DNA from: Pirellulales bacterium | GTDB taxonomy: Bacteria > Planctomycetota > Planctomycetia > Pirellulales > Thermoguttaceae | DNA: 5,741 nt | Direction: 5' to 3' | Assembly (NCBI GenBank): GCA_030605745.1 | Contig: JAUWHT010000395.1 | Coordinates: 1 to 5,741, forward strand | Part shown: positions 1-5,613 of the stretch, one piece after another | Layout: every line of letters starts with the position of its first letter | Numbering within the stretch: position 1 is the first letter of the stretch | Position numbers and translations under genes: made by a program | The notes under the pieces: generated by a model | What the model was told of the DNA's origin: nothing | The model's database searches: none | The model's input: only the letters and a program-made list of their open reading frames with translations

Positions 1-1
1 G

Positions 2-25
2 GTAGTGCCTCACGATGTTGGCAAG
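2..25 (+). repeat. Terminal inverted repeat, left copy, outer end
   Basis: Begins GTAGTGCCTCACGATG and ends TTGGCAAG. It is the reverse complement of 444-467 with two mismatches out of 24. The TGA of the transposase C-terminal remnant (10-12, minus strand) lies inside this repeat, an arrangement common in compact insertion sequences. Confidence 0.85.
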
Positions 26-371
26 GATTTCTTGGGTTTATAGCGGTCTAATACTGATGTTAGAACATTTTCTCGTTGTTCGGCCCAGTCCTCTCGCTGC
101 AGGTCGCTGACATGAGCCGGATACTGGATGTACGCCAGCACCGACCAGAGTCGATTCTGTCAGGCCCAAACAAATGTCCGCTGTGGCTTCCAGCGAACAA
201 CCGTACCCAAGGCACTTGACAATCCGCACCACGGTTTGTTCGGGCAGTTTGGTGTATTCCATGAGCGTGCCCCGCCGCTCACTGAAGCGCTGGCCGCATG
301 TACTGCAATACAGCCAGCAAGCCGCCGCTGTCGGCACCATTGGGCTGGTTGCTCCGATCTTTCCTTGCCAT
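10..371 (-). pseudogene. Transposase pseudogene, internally deleted and frameshifted
   Basis: The likely original start is the ATG at 371, which follows AGGAG with 7-nt spacing and gives MARKDRSNQPNG. That frame stops after about 30 codons. A second frame (about 307 to 146) carries CSTCGQRFSERRGT followed by a helix-turn-helix-like stretch (LPEQTVVRIV, then GCSLEATAD). This is the zinc-ribbon plus HTH layout of IS1 InsA-like N-terminal regions, with the first Cys pair apparently lost. A third frame (144 to the TGA at 10-12) gives a protein-like tail containing YIQYPAHVSDLQREDW and ending KKSLPTS. A likely reading is that the catalytic core was deleted, joining N- and C-terminal parts near 145-165. 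The programmed frameshift of IS1 elements is not a sufficient explanation, because no room is left for a DDE domain. Family assignment is from pattern memory only. Confidence 0.65.
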
Positions 372-443
372 CGCCAGTCTCCTTGCACTGCTAGCACATT
401 TAGGTGCAACAGGGGAGGCAATAGCATAACAACCCTGCTATTT

Positions 444-467
444 CTTGCCAATATCATGAGGCACTAC
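444..467 (-). repeat. Terminal inverted repeat, left copy, transposase-proximal end
   Basis: On the minus strand it reads GTAGTGCCTCATGATA followed by TTGGCAAG. It matches 5614-5637 with one mismatch and 2-25 with two mismatches, so it defines the end shared by both element copies. Confidence 0.85.
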
Positions 468-469
468 TG

Positions 470-480
470 AATTTGCAATT
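470..480 (-). repeat. AT-rich motif AATTGCAAATT next to the insertion sequence
   Basis: On the minus strand this reads AATTGCAAATT, then two bases (CA), then the terminal repeat GTAGTGCC. The identical 11-mer, again two bases before GTAGTGCC, is at 5601-5611. It is therefore either a preferred target or part of a short dispersed repeat next to which the element settled. Confidence 0.6.
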
Positions 481-489
481 CCCCTCGCT

Positions 490-1419
490 TCAGTGTATCT
501 CCACCGCCACCGTTCCAATCGCCGGCCGACAGAAGTTGAACTGCACGTTCGGATGGTCGGCCAGAAGCGACATCGGCACCGACGAGTCGGGAATCTTCTT
601 GCTGATCATCAGCGTAGAGAGTCTCATGCCGAACGGGTTGTCATGGCAGCCGGGATGCCAGATAGAGACCTTCTCGGCCTTCCATGTTTCTTGGGGCCCG
701 ACCGTGGCTGCCATGGTCGGGACTAGCGAGACCTGGCCGCTGCCAGAGGTACGGGCGTTTTGGATCACCGTCATCGGATGCAGGTCGGTCACACGGGTTT
801 TTAACTTGCGGTACTCCTCGGGCGACGGCGGCGCGTCCCGGTACTTGCCTTCGCGCTTGGGCGGATCGTTGAACGCCCAATGCTTCACGTCCCCCTGCCC
901 GCCCTGCATCACCGCGCAGCGGACCGCGTCGAAACTCCTGCTGTAGGCCTCCAGGTCGCCGGTCGGGAAGTGCAAGTTCGTCTCGGGCATACGAAGCTTG
1001 GGCCGGATCCGGTTGAAGCATAGCTCCATGTCGGCTTTCAGGAAGCTCAGCGGATGCATGGCCGGCACCGGCTTGCCGTCCTCCACCCATTCGTCCATGC
1101 CCCAGAAATGGGCGCTGCGAACGTCCAAATCCAACTCGTTGACCAGCCGAGCCACCAGCGGCAACTGCTCGGTCGGTCCGATCGGGCCGCAAATGCCCAC
1201 CGGGTTGTCCTCGGTCGACTGCCGCCACGCATTGACGTACTCCAAGGCCTCGGCCATGTAGAACTCTTCGATCGTGTCGTAGATCACGATCGTAAAGCCG
1301 GGGCGAGCCATCTGCTCGAGGTCCTCGGCGGTCAGCTTCGCCGCGTCGTCGAGAATCTCCGCATCCAGCGTCGTGTAGTCCCACCAACCGGGTGCAACTT
1401 TGCTAATAGACCGTGCCAT
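490..1419 (-). CDS. Divergent NagB-like (glucosamine-6-phosphate deaminase / 6-phosphogluconolactonase fold) protein
   Basis: The 309-residue product resembles the NagB/RpiA/CoA-transferase-like sugar-phosphate fold. Visible matches to NagB are a loop GPIGPTEQ (about 79-85) where NagB has its phosphate loop, FWGMDEWV (105-112) with the catalytic-base Asp109 of the MDEY motif, HPLSF (122-126), and GGQGDVKHWAFNDP (173-186) against NagB GGVGNDGHIAFNEP. In that last motif His180 is kept, but the NagB Asp141 position is Val178 and Glu148 is Asp185. The late GSQK segment is replaced by PGCHDNPFG, losing the phosphate-binding Lys. At 309 residues it is longer than E. coli NagB (266). An upstream in-frame GTG at 1458 lies inside an inverted repeat; the ATG at 1419 is preferred because AAAGGAG sits 8 nt upstream. 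It lies 110 nt downstream of eno and could be co-transcribed with it. The fold assignment is fairly secure; the reaction is unknown. Confidence 0.8.
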   Translation of the reverse strand: MARSISKVAPGWWDYTTLDAEILDDAAKLTAEDLEQMARPGFTIVIYDTIEEFYMAEALEYVNAWRQSTEDNPVGICGPIGPTEQLPLVARLVNELDLDVRSAHFWGMDEWVEDGKPVPAMHPLSFLKADMELCFNRIRPKLRMPETNLHFPTGDLEAYSRSFDAVRCAVMQGGQGDVKHWAFNDPPKREGKYRDAPPSPEEYRKLKTRVTDLHPMTVIQNARTSGSGQVSLVPTMAATVGPQETWKAEKVSIWHPGCHDNPFGMRLSTLMISKKIPDSSVPMSLLADHPNVQFNFCRPAIGTVAVEIH

Positions 1420-1427
1420 CGGAAAAT

Positions 1428-1434
1428 CTCCTTT
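1428..1434 (-). promoter_or_regulatory. Ribosome binding site deciding the start of the NagB-like gene
   Basis: On the minus strand AAAGGAG lies 8 nt before the ATG at 1419. It supports that start over the upstream GTG at 1458, which has no comparable site and lies in the repeat arm. Confidence 0.75.
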
Positions 1435-1451
1435 CTGCGAAACAGAAGTAT

Positions 1452-1515
1452 TCACCACGGAGGCACGGAGGAAATGTAGTGTAGAACCTCCGTGTCCTCC
1501 GTGCCTCCGTGGTGA
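1452..1515. repeat. 21-bp perfect inverted repeat with 22-nt loop (possible terminator)
   Basis: The arms 1452-1472 (starting TCACCACGGAGG) and 1495-1515 (ending CCTCCGTGGTGA) are perfectly complementary over 21 bp. On the minus strand the sequence is built from CACGGAGG units, and a third unit lies in the loop (1487-1494). It sits between the eno stop and the NagB-like ribosome binding site. The RNA hairpin would be very stable and could terminate or attenuate transcription beyond eno, or protect the eno 3' end. No clean U-tract follows (ATACTTCTGTTT on the minus strand), so a classical Rho-independent terminator is not established. From memory, CACGGAGG-type repeats are common between genes in planctomycete-like and other environmental genomes, so it may be a dispersed repeat. 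Confidence 0.8.
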
Positions 1516-1529
1516 GTTTCTTTGGTAAA

Positions 1530-2813
1530 CTACGTCCTCACCGGAAACACCATCCCGCCGTAGAGGGCTGCATCGCCGAGTATCTCTTCGATCCGCAGCA
1601 ACTGGTTGTACTTGGCCATGCGGTCGGTTCGCGAGGCCGAGCCGGTCTTGATCTGGCCAGTGCCCAGGGCCACCGCCAGATCGGCGATTGTCGAGTCCTC
1701 GGTCTCGCCGCTGCGGTGGCTGATCACGCTAGTATAGCCGTGCAGCCGAGCCAACTCGACGGCCTCAATCGTCTCGGTCAGGGTGCCGATCTGGTTGACC
1801 TTGATCAGGATACTGTTGGCAATCCCTTGGTCGATCCCGCGCCTAAGCCGTTTGGTGTTGGTCACGAACAGGTCATCGCCCACCAACTGGATCTTGCCGC
1901 CCAGCTTCTCGGTCATCAGCTTCCAGCCGTCCCAGTCGTCTTCGGCCAGCCCGTCTTCGATCGAGCAGATCGGATATTTCTCGACCCATTTTGCGTATTG
2001 GTCGACCAGGGCGGCTGCATCCAGCATATTGCCGTCGACCGAGTAACGTTTCTTCTGCTGGTCGTAGAACTCGGAGGCGGCTGGGTCCATGGCGATCAGC
2101 ACCTGCCGGCCCATCTCGTAGCCGGCTTTTTCCGCCGCTTCCATGATCAGGTCCAGCGCCTCGGTGTTGCTCTTCAGGTCGGGCGCGAACCCGCCCTCGT
2201 CGCCGACGTTGGTGGACAGCTTCTTCGACTTGAGCACCGCCTTGAGGTTGTGGAATATCTCGCATCCACAGCGGACCGCATCGGTGAAGAAGTCCATACC
2301 CAACGGCATGACCATGAACTCTTGTATATCGACCGCGTTGTCGGCGTGTGAGCCGCCGTTAAGGATGTTCATCATCGGCGCCGGCAGCAGCCGTGCGCCC
2401 GCCCCGCCCAGGTAGCGAAACAACGGCAAGCCGCAATGATCGGCCGCCGCGTGGGCCGTCGCCAGCGAGATGCCCAGGATCGCGTTGGCCCCCAGGCTCT
2501 TCTTGTTCTCTGTGCCGTCGATGTCGATCATCCGCTGGTCCAGGGCGATCTGGTCCAGGGCATCCATGCCGCACAGCTCGTCGGCCAGCTTGCCGTTGAC
2601 GTTATCAACCGCCTGGAGGACCCCCTTGCCGAGGTATGCGCCCTTGTCGCCGTCGCGCAATTCCCAGGCCTCGTGCACTCCGGTGCTGGCCCCGCTGGGC
2701 ACGGCCGCGCGGCCGAACGAACCGTCGGCGGTTTCCACGTCCACCTCGATGGTTGGGTTGCCCCGGCTGTCAAGAATTTGCCGGGCACGGATGTCTATAA
2801 TGGTTGAACTCAT
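1530..2813 (-). CDS. eno: Enolase (phosphopyruvate hydratase)
   Basis: Enolase interconverts 2-phosphoglycerate and phosphoenolpyruvate in cytoplasmic glycolysis and gluconeogenesis and needs Mg2+. The 427-residue product has normal family length and spans both the N-terminal domain and the C-terminal barrel. Landmarks are RQILDSRGNP (11-20), the mobile loop SGASTG (40-45), NGGSHADNAVDIQEFM (152-167), GDEGGFAP with general-acid/base Glu206, metal ligands Asp243, Glu286 (SIEDGL) and Asp313 (GDDLFVTN), catalytic Lys338 in ILIKVNQIGTLTET (335-348), SHRSGETED (365-373) and Lys389. All catalytic residues are present. The reading frame extends upstream to 2873, but the ATG at 2813 gives the conserved MSSTIIDIRARQ start; only weak purine-rich sequence precedes it. 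Its 3' end is followed by a strong inverted repeat, then by a NagB-like gene on the same strand. Confidence 0.98.
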   Translation of the reverse strand: MSSTIIDIRARQILDSRGNPTIEVDVETADGSFGRAAVPSGASTGVHEAWELRDGDKGAYLGKGVLQAVDNVNGKLADELCGMDALDQIALDQRMIDIDGTENKKSLGANAILGISLATAHAAADHCGLPLFRYLGGAGARLLPAPMMNILNGGSHADNAVDIQEFMVMPLGMDFFTDAVRCGCEIFHNLKAVLKSKKLSTNVGDEGGFAPDLKSNTEALDLIMEAAEKAGYEMGRQVLIAMDPAASEFYDQQKKRYSVDGNMLDAAALVDQYAKWVEKYPICSIEDGLAEDDWDGWKLMTEKLGGKIQLVGDDLFVTNTKRLRRGIDQGIANSILIKVNQIGTLTETIEAVELARLHGYTSVISHRSGETEDSTIADLAVALGTGQIKTGSASRTDRMAKYNQLLRIEEILGDAALYGGMVFPVRT

Positions 2814-2999
2814 GTCTCGTCTTTCTTTGCGTAAAAAGAGCTCAAAGGCAGGTATTTCGTCGCCTCGACACAAACCGCCGTGACGGCGCTACGTTCCGCA
2901 GAATGTCCAGAACCGCTCATTGTGCGCGATCCGGCATGCGTTGACCAGCGGGGGGCAGTGGATTGCAACTTGGGCCGCCGGGGCATGTCCCCTTTTTCT
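2814..2999. other. 186-bp intergenic region upstream of eno
   Basis: The region separates the end of the Tat-protein gene from the eno start. It presumably carries the eno promoter and leader, but I see no convincing -35/-10 pair. Two small dyads are present: CGCCGTGACGGCG at 2876-2888 (6-bp arms, 1-nt centre) and GGGG-CATGT-CCCC at about 2980-2992, followed on the plus strand by five T. Neither is long enough to call as a regulatory element. No tRNA or small gene is evident. Confidence 0.4.
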
Positions 3000-4526
3000 C
3001 TACGCAGTCCTCGATCGCCGGAGAATATGAAGCGAGCGGCCCTTAAGGTCCCAGCGGCTTCTGGGAGCCGCGGAGGGATCGGCCACCGGAACGTACGCCG
3101 TCGAGGTTTCGATCTTGGCCGGGCTTTGGTCGTAGTTGGCCAATACCAGGTACAACTCGCAATTGGCGAACGCCGAAGCAACGACGTTCTCGGGCAGGGG
3201 ATGTGCGAACATGTCGGACTCACCGATCTGGAGATACACCCGAGTTCCCCCTTCCACCATTGGGAAATATTGCTTGAGCCAGCGGGCATGGGTGGGCCGT
3301 GTCTCGGGACGACCGGGGACCGCATCCCACGCCAGACTGTAGACATGGGGGCCGTCCGGATTGGCCTTGTAGTGCTCCCAAACCTTGTGGCAGCGCCGCA
3401 CCCAGAAGTCCTTCTCCGCGGGTGGGTACTCGATGCCGGGAACCATTCCGCTTTCTCCGGTAAACGGGCGGCCGGCCAAGAGCAGCGGAAACTGCATGTA
3501 CGGAATCGAGTGCAGGTAATGCTCGCCCTCGGTGTCGATCTTGGCGTGGGTCATGTCGATGCAGGGAACCACGTACGGTTCGTGGTTCTTGACCGCTTTG
3601 CGAAGACCGTCCGCGTTGCCGACGCCTTCGCCGACCCAGAGATAATCGTAGACCTTGACGCCCCCGGTCGGCGGTTGCGAGGCGCCGCTTATGTGGAGCT
3701 TGACGATCCCGCCGCGACGCTTGACCTCAGCGTAGAGCAGCGCGAGCAGGTCGGCCAGTGCGCCGTCGTGCGCCGCGGTTTCTTCAAAGGCCAACACCTC
3801 GTCCTTTGTCGGCGATCCGCTGCGATTCCAGCAGTTCAGGACGTAGCCGCAGTCGTTGTAGATTCCGTCCAGGCCGTACTCGTCCAGCACTCGCATCACG
3901 CGGGGCAGCAGATAGGCCCGCCAACCAACGCTGGCCGGCGAACAGCGTGCCATGTTCCAATAGCCCACCTTCAGCACGTCGCCCTTCCGAAACCATTCGG
4001 GTCGGAGATCGGGATCGGTTGTCTGTAAGAAACCGCTGGAGATGTAGGCGATTATCTTCATCCCACGTTGGTGGACCATGTCGACAAAACGTTTGAAACC
4101 AGCCGGATTCGCCGCCGAGAACCTGTTGCCGCCAAAGAGCCTGAGCATGTCGTGCCATTCCTCGAAAACCTGTACCAAGCGGATGCCGTGGTCCCGCAGC
4201 CGGTCGAGTTCTTGCTCGTCGTACTCGCTGGGCCCTCCCCAGGGCTTCCGGCTGGGGTACTCGCCCAGGTTGTAGCACGCCTGGCCCGGCAGGTAGCTGG
4301 TGACCAGGTGTTTCCGCATGCACTTGCGGATACCGCCTTCGCACAGCGCGATGTTCTGAAGTCTCCGCCGGTGGTCTGCTGCGGTGTAGCGGTTGAGAAT
4401 CGGGGCCGCAGTCGTGGAGATCGTTTCGGTCACAGGAGCCCCGGCAGTCGAGCCGGGGCTTCCCAAAACGACGGTTGCCGCTGCCGATGCTCCCGCACCA
4501 GCCGTTAGGAATTCACGTCTGTTCAT
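3000..4526 (-). CDS. Tat-exported putative TIM-barrel glycoside-hydrolase-like protein
   Basis: The 508-residue protein starts MNRREFLTAGAGAS, a twin-arginine signal (RRxFL) followed by an Ala/Gly-rich hydrophobic segment, with likely cleavage around residues 28-35. It is therefore exported folded across the cytoplasmic membrane. The body looks like a beta/alpha barrel of glycan-active type: HGIRLVQVFEEWHDM (113-127), GMKIIAYISSGF (155-166), YGLDGIYNDCGY (217-228) with Asp220 and Asp225 as candidate active-site acids, KLHISGASQPP (276-286), and DYLWVGEGVGN (294-304) with Glu300. A beta-rich C-terminal part follows (about 430-508). I do not recognise a specific family, and substrate and activity are unknown. 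The ATG at 4526 is chosen because AAGGAGG lies 6 nt upstream; the GTG one codon earlier is too close to that site. It is divergent from psd. Confidence 0.8.
   Translation of the reverse strand: MNRREFLTAGAGASAAATVVLGSPGSTAGAPVTETISTTAAPILNRYTAADHRRRLQNIALCEGGIRKCMRKHLVTSYLPGQACYNLGEYPSRKPWGGPSEYDEQELDRLRDHGIRLVQVFEEWHDMLRLFGGNRFSAANPAGFKRFVDMVHQRGMKIIAYISSGFLQTTDPDLRPEWFRKGDVLKVGYWNMARCSPASVGWRAYLLPRVMRVLDEYGLDGIYNDCGYVLNCWNRSGSPTKDEVLAFEETAAHDGALADLLALLYAEVKRRGGIVKLHISGASQPPTGGVKVYDYLWVGEGVGNADGLRKAVKNHEPYVVPCIDMTHAKIDTEGEHYLHSIPYMQFPLLLAGRPFTGESGMVPGIEYPPAEKDFWVRRCHKVWEHYKANPDGPHVYSLAWDAVPGRPETRPTHARWLKQYFPMVEGGTRVYLQIGESDMFAHPLPENVVASAFANCELYLVLANYDQSPAKIETSTAYVPVADPSAAPRSRWDLKGRSLHILRRSRTA
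4437..4460. repeat. 9-bp-arm GC palindrome inside the Tat signal-peptide coding region
   Basis: AGCCCCGGC (4437-4445) and GCCGGGGCT (4452-4460) are perfect inverted arms around a 6-nt loop AGTCGA. On the minus strand the element encodes roughly residues 22-31 (GSPGSTAGAP) of the Tat protein, at the end of the signal peptide. From memory, similar AGCCCCGGC dyads occur in planctomycete-like intergenic DNA, so this may be a dispersed palindrome that inserted in frame. Confidence 0.7.
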
Positions 4527-4632
4527 CACTAACCTCCTTCGTTGTTACGGATGATGAGTCGTCCTTCTCAGCGGGCTCACTATGAGGTAGCATAAAGCCT
4601 TAACACCTCTCGTGCCATAGGGTGGGCGAATT
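4527..4632. promoter_or_regulatory. Divergent intergenic region between the Tat-protein gene and psd
   Basis: This 106-bp region must hold the 5' signals for both divergent genes. For psd, a weak sigma70-like pair can be drawn (TTCTCA at 4565-4570 and TAGCAT at 4588-4593, 17-bp spacing), each matching consensus at four of six positions, which is not convincing alone. The psd ribosome site is poor, with only AGGGTGGG before the ATG. No operator-like dyad of useful length was seen. Confidence 0.3.
4533..4539 (-). promoter_or_regulatory. Strong ribosome binding site of the Tat-protein gene
   Basis: AAGGAGG on the minus strand lies 6 nt before the ATG at 4526. It fixes the start at that ATG, giving MNRREFL rather than an extra residue from the preceding GTG. 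Confidence 0.8.
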
Positions 4633-5592
4633 ATGAGCACAACCGACGCCCCCCCCGCTCGGGCTACCGTCGAGCCGCTGCCGGAGAATTTATCCAGCGT
4701 GCAGCCGGGCGGCGGGGTCTGTTATCGGATCGAACTGGCCTGGGGACGCTGGCGGCGATGGTGGCTGAAGCGGTTCCGAGCGGGTTACGTTCGCCGCATG
4801 GCCGAAGCGCGGCGCGGCGACACTGACGGGGCGCCCCATGAAATTCTCGACCCGCGAGACCTCAAGTACTGCCGCAACCTGTGCCGATGTGATTGGGATG
4901 AGGCGGATGACCCGTTCCGCTGGCGCGAGCGATTGCCGTTCGCCCGCTGGGGCCTGGCCGAGTTGCAGCTTATGGGCTGGTCGCTGCTGGGATTAACCGT
5001 TTTTTTGGCATACTATTTTTGGTATCTGGCGCCGGTGCCGGGGGTAATTCTGTGCCTGACCGTGTATTTCTTCCGCGACCCACCCCGAAAGGTGCCACAG
5101 GAGCCCGGGCTGATGGTTGCGCCGGCCGACGGGAAGATCTGTGAGGTAACGCAGCTTGAGCACGACGAGTTCGTCGGCGGTCCGGTGGTGCGGATCGGGA
5201 TTTTTTTGTCGATTTTCAATGTGCACATCAATCGCGCACCATGCTTGGCACGAGTGATCGCCCTGCGGTACTTGCCCGGCGAGTTCCTCAATGCGCTGAA
5301 CCCGCAAAGTGCGCTGCGAAACGAGAGCACATGGATTGGTTTGGAGGAGGAGTCGCCGCCGCATCGCCGGCTGGTCGTGCGGCAGATTTCCGGAACGATT
5401 GCCCGGCGAATCGTTTGCAACCTGCGGCCCGGCGAGCTGGTCGCCCGGGGACACAAATTCGGTATGATCAAGCTCGGCTCCCGAACTGAACTGATTCTGC
5501 CGGATACTGAGGACCTACGGATTGAGGTGGAGCCGGGCCGGCACGTGAAGGCCGGAAGCACGGTCTTAGCAAGATATGAGATTGCAAATTGA
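4633..5592 (+). CDS. psd: Phosphatidylserine decarboxylase proenzyme, short type, with N-terminal extension
   Basis: The enzyme converts phosphatidylserine to phosphatidylethanolamine at the cytoplasmic membrane using a self-generated pyruvoyl group. The 319-residue product contains FFRDPPR (146-152), APADGKI (163-169) with Asp166, RIGIFLSIFNVHINRAP (187-203) with His198, FLNAL (218-222), RQISGTIARRIVC (250-262), and FGMIKLGSRTELILP (276-290). Cleavage between Gly282 and Ser283 would give a beta chain of about 282 residues and an alpha chain of about 37. Two hydrophobic stretches at about 112-147 would anchor it. About 110 residues precede the membrane segment, rich in Arg and Trp with LAWGRWRRWWLKRFR (35-49) and HEILDPRDLKYCRNL (69-83). 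This is unusual for short-type enzymes, which normally begin near the hydrophobic segment. The last residues (EIAN) and TGA come from an AT-rich repeat. No pssA is seen downstream; the insertion sequence follows instead. Confidence 0.93.
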   Translation: MSTTDAPPARATVEPLPENLSSVQPGGGVCYRIELAWGRWRRWWLKRFRAGYVRRMAEARRGDTDGAPHEILDPRDLKYCRNLCRCDWDEADDPFRWRERLPFARWGLAELQLMGWSLLGLTVFLAYYFWYLAPVPGVILCLTVYFFRDPPRKVPQEPGLMVAPADGKICEVTQLEHDEFVGGPVVRIGIFLSIFNVHINRAPCLARVIALRYLPGEFLNALNPQSALRNESTWIGLEEESPPHRRLVVRQISGTIARRIVCNLRPGELVARGHKFGMIKLGSRTELILPDTEDLRIEVEPGRHVKAGSTVLARYEIAN

Positions 5593-5611
5593 AAATTGAT
5601 AATTGCAAATT
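5581..5611 (+). repeat. AT-rich repeat ATTGCAAATT in two copies, overlapping the psd stop
   Basis: ATTGCAAATT occurs at 5581-5590 and 5602-5611, a 21-bp period, with GAAAATTGAT after the first copy. The first copy contains the last codons of psd and contributes to its TGA. The second abuts the insertion sequence at 5614. The same 11-mer AATTGCAAATT borders the left element copy. Confidence 0.7.
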
Positions 5612-5613
5612 GG

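Larger units (their letters stand above)
2..467 (-). mobile_element. Defective short insertion sequence (IS1-like family suspected) with both terminal repeats
   Basis: A 466-bp unit is bounded by 24-bp terminal inverted repeats at 2-25 and 444-467 that differ at only two positions. On the minus strand it has a leader, a Shine-Dalgarno (AGGAG, 7 nt before the ATG at 371), and remnants of a transposase in three different frames. A second copy beginning at 5614 matches its first 125 bp, apart from five substitutions and a 3-bp gap. It is too short to encode a catalytic domain, so it is best read as an internally deleted, non-autonomous derivative. The IS1-like assignment rests on the CxxC plus helix-turn-helix remnant and on ends beginning GGTAGTGCC; it is an inference. 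Target-site duplications cannot be checked because the window starts at the element boundary. Confidence 0.8.

Noticed and set aside
38..457. The 139-codon minus-strand frame taken as an intact small gene
   Set aside because: Its nominal start lies in the insertion-sequence leader, upstream of the conserved transposase ATG at 371. Its tail leaves the transposase frame at about 145, so it is a by-product of frameshift and deletion.
473..946. Plus-strand open frame opposite the 3' half of the NagB-like gene
   Set aside because: Codon pattern and motifs support the minus-strand gene; this frame has no recognisable product or ribosome site.
1509..2351. Plus-strand open frame of 280 codons opposite eno
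   Set aside because: It is antisense to fully conserved enolase sequence and its translation has no domain-like features.
2876..2888. Palindrome CGCCGTGACGGCG upstream of eno as an operator
   Set aside because: The arms are only 6 bp in GC-rich sequence and expected often by chance; no promoter element could be tied to it.
2980..2997. GGGG-CATGT-CCCC followed by five T as a terminator
   Set aside because: The stem is only 4 bp and the T-run is on the plus strand, where no gene ends; the adjacent gene ends on the minus strand.
2880..4028. Long plus-strand open frame of 382 codons opposite the Tat-protein gene
   Set aside because: It lies antisense to a gene with a Tat signal, strong ribosome site and barrel motifs. 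Its product is low-complexity, lacks recognisable domains, and is typical of open antisense frames in GC-rich DNA.
468..5613. Cargo of a true composite transposon
   Set aside because: The enclosed genes include eno and psd, which are core chromosomal genes, and the left copy is defective; independent insertions are simpler.
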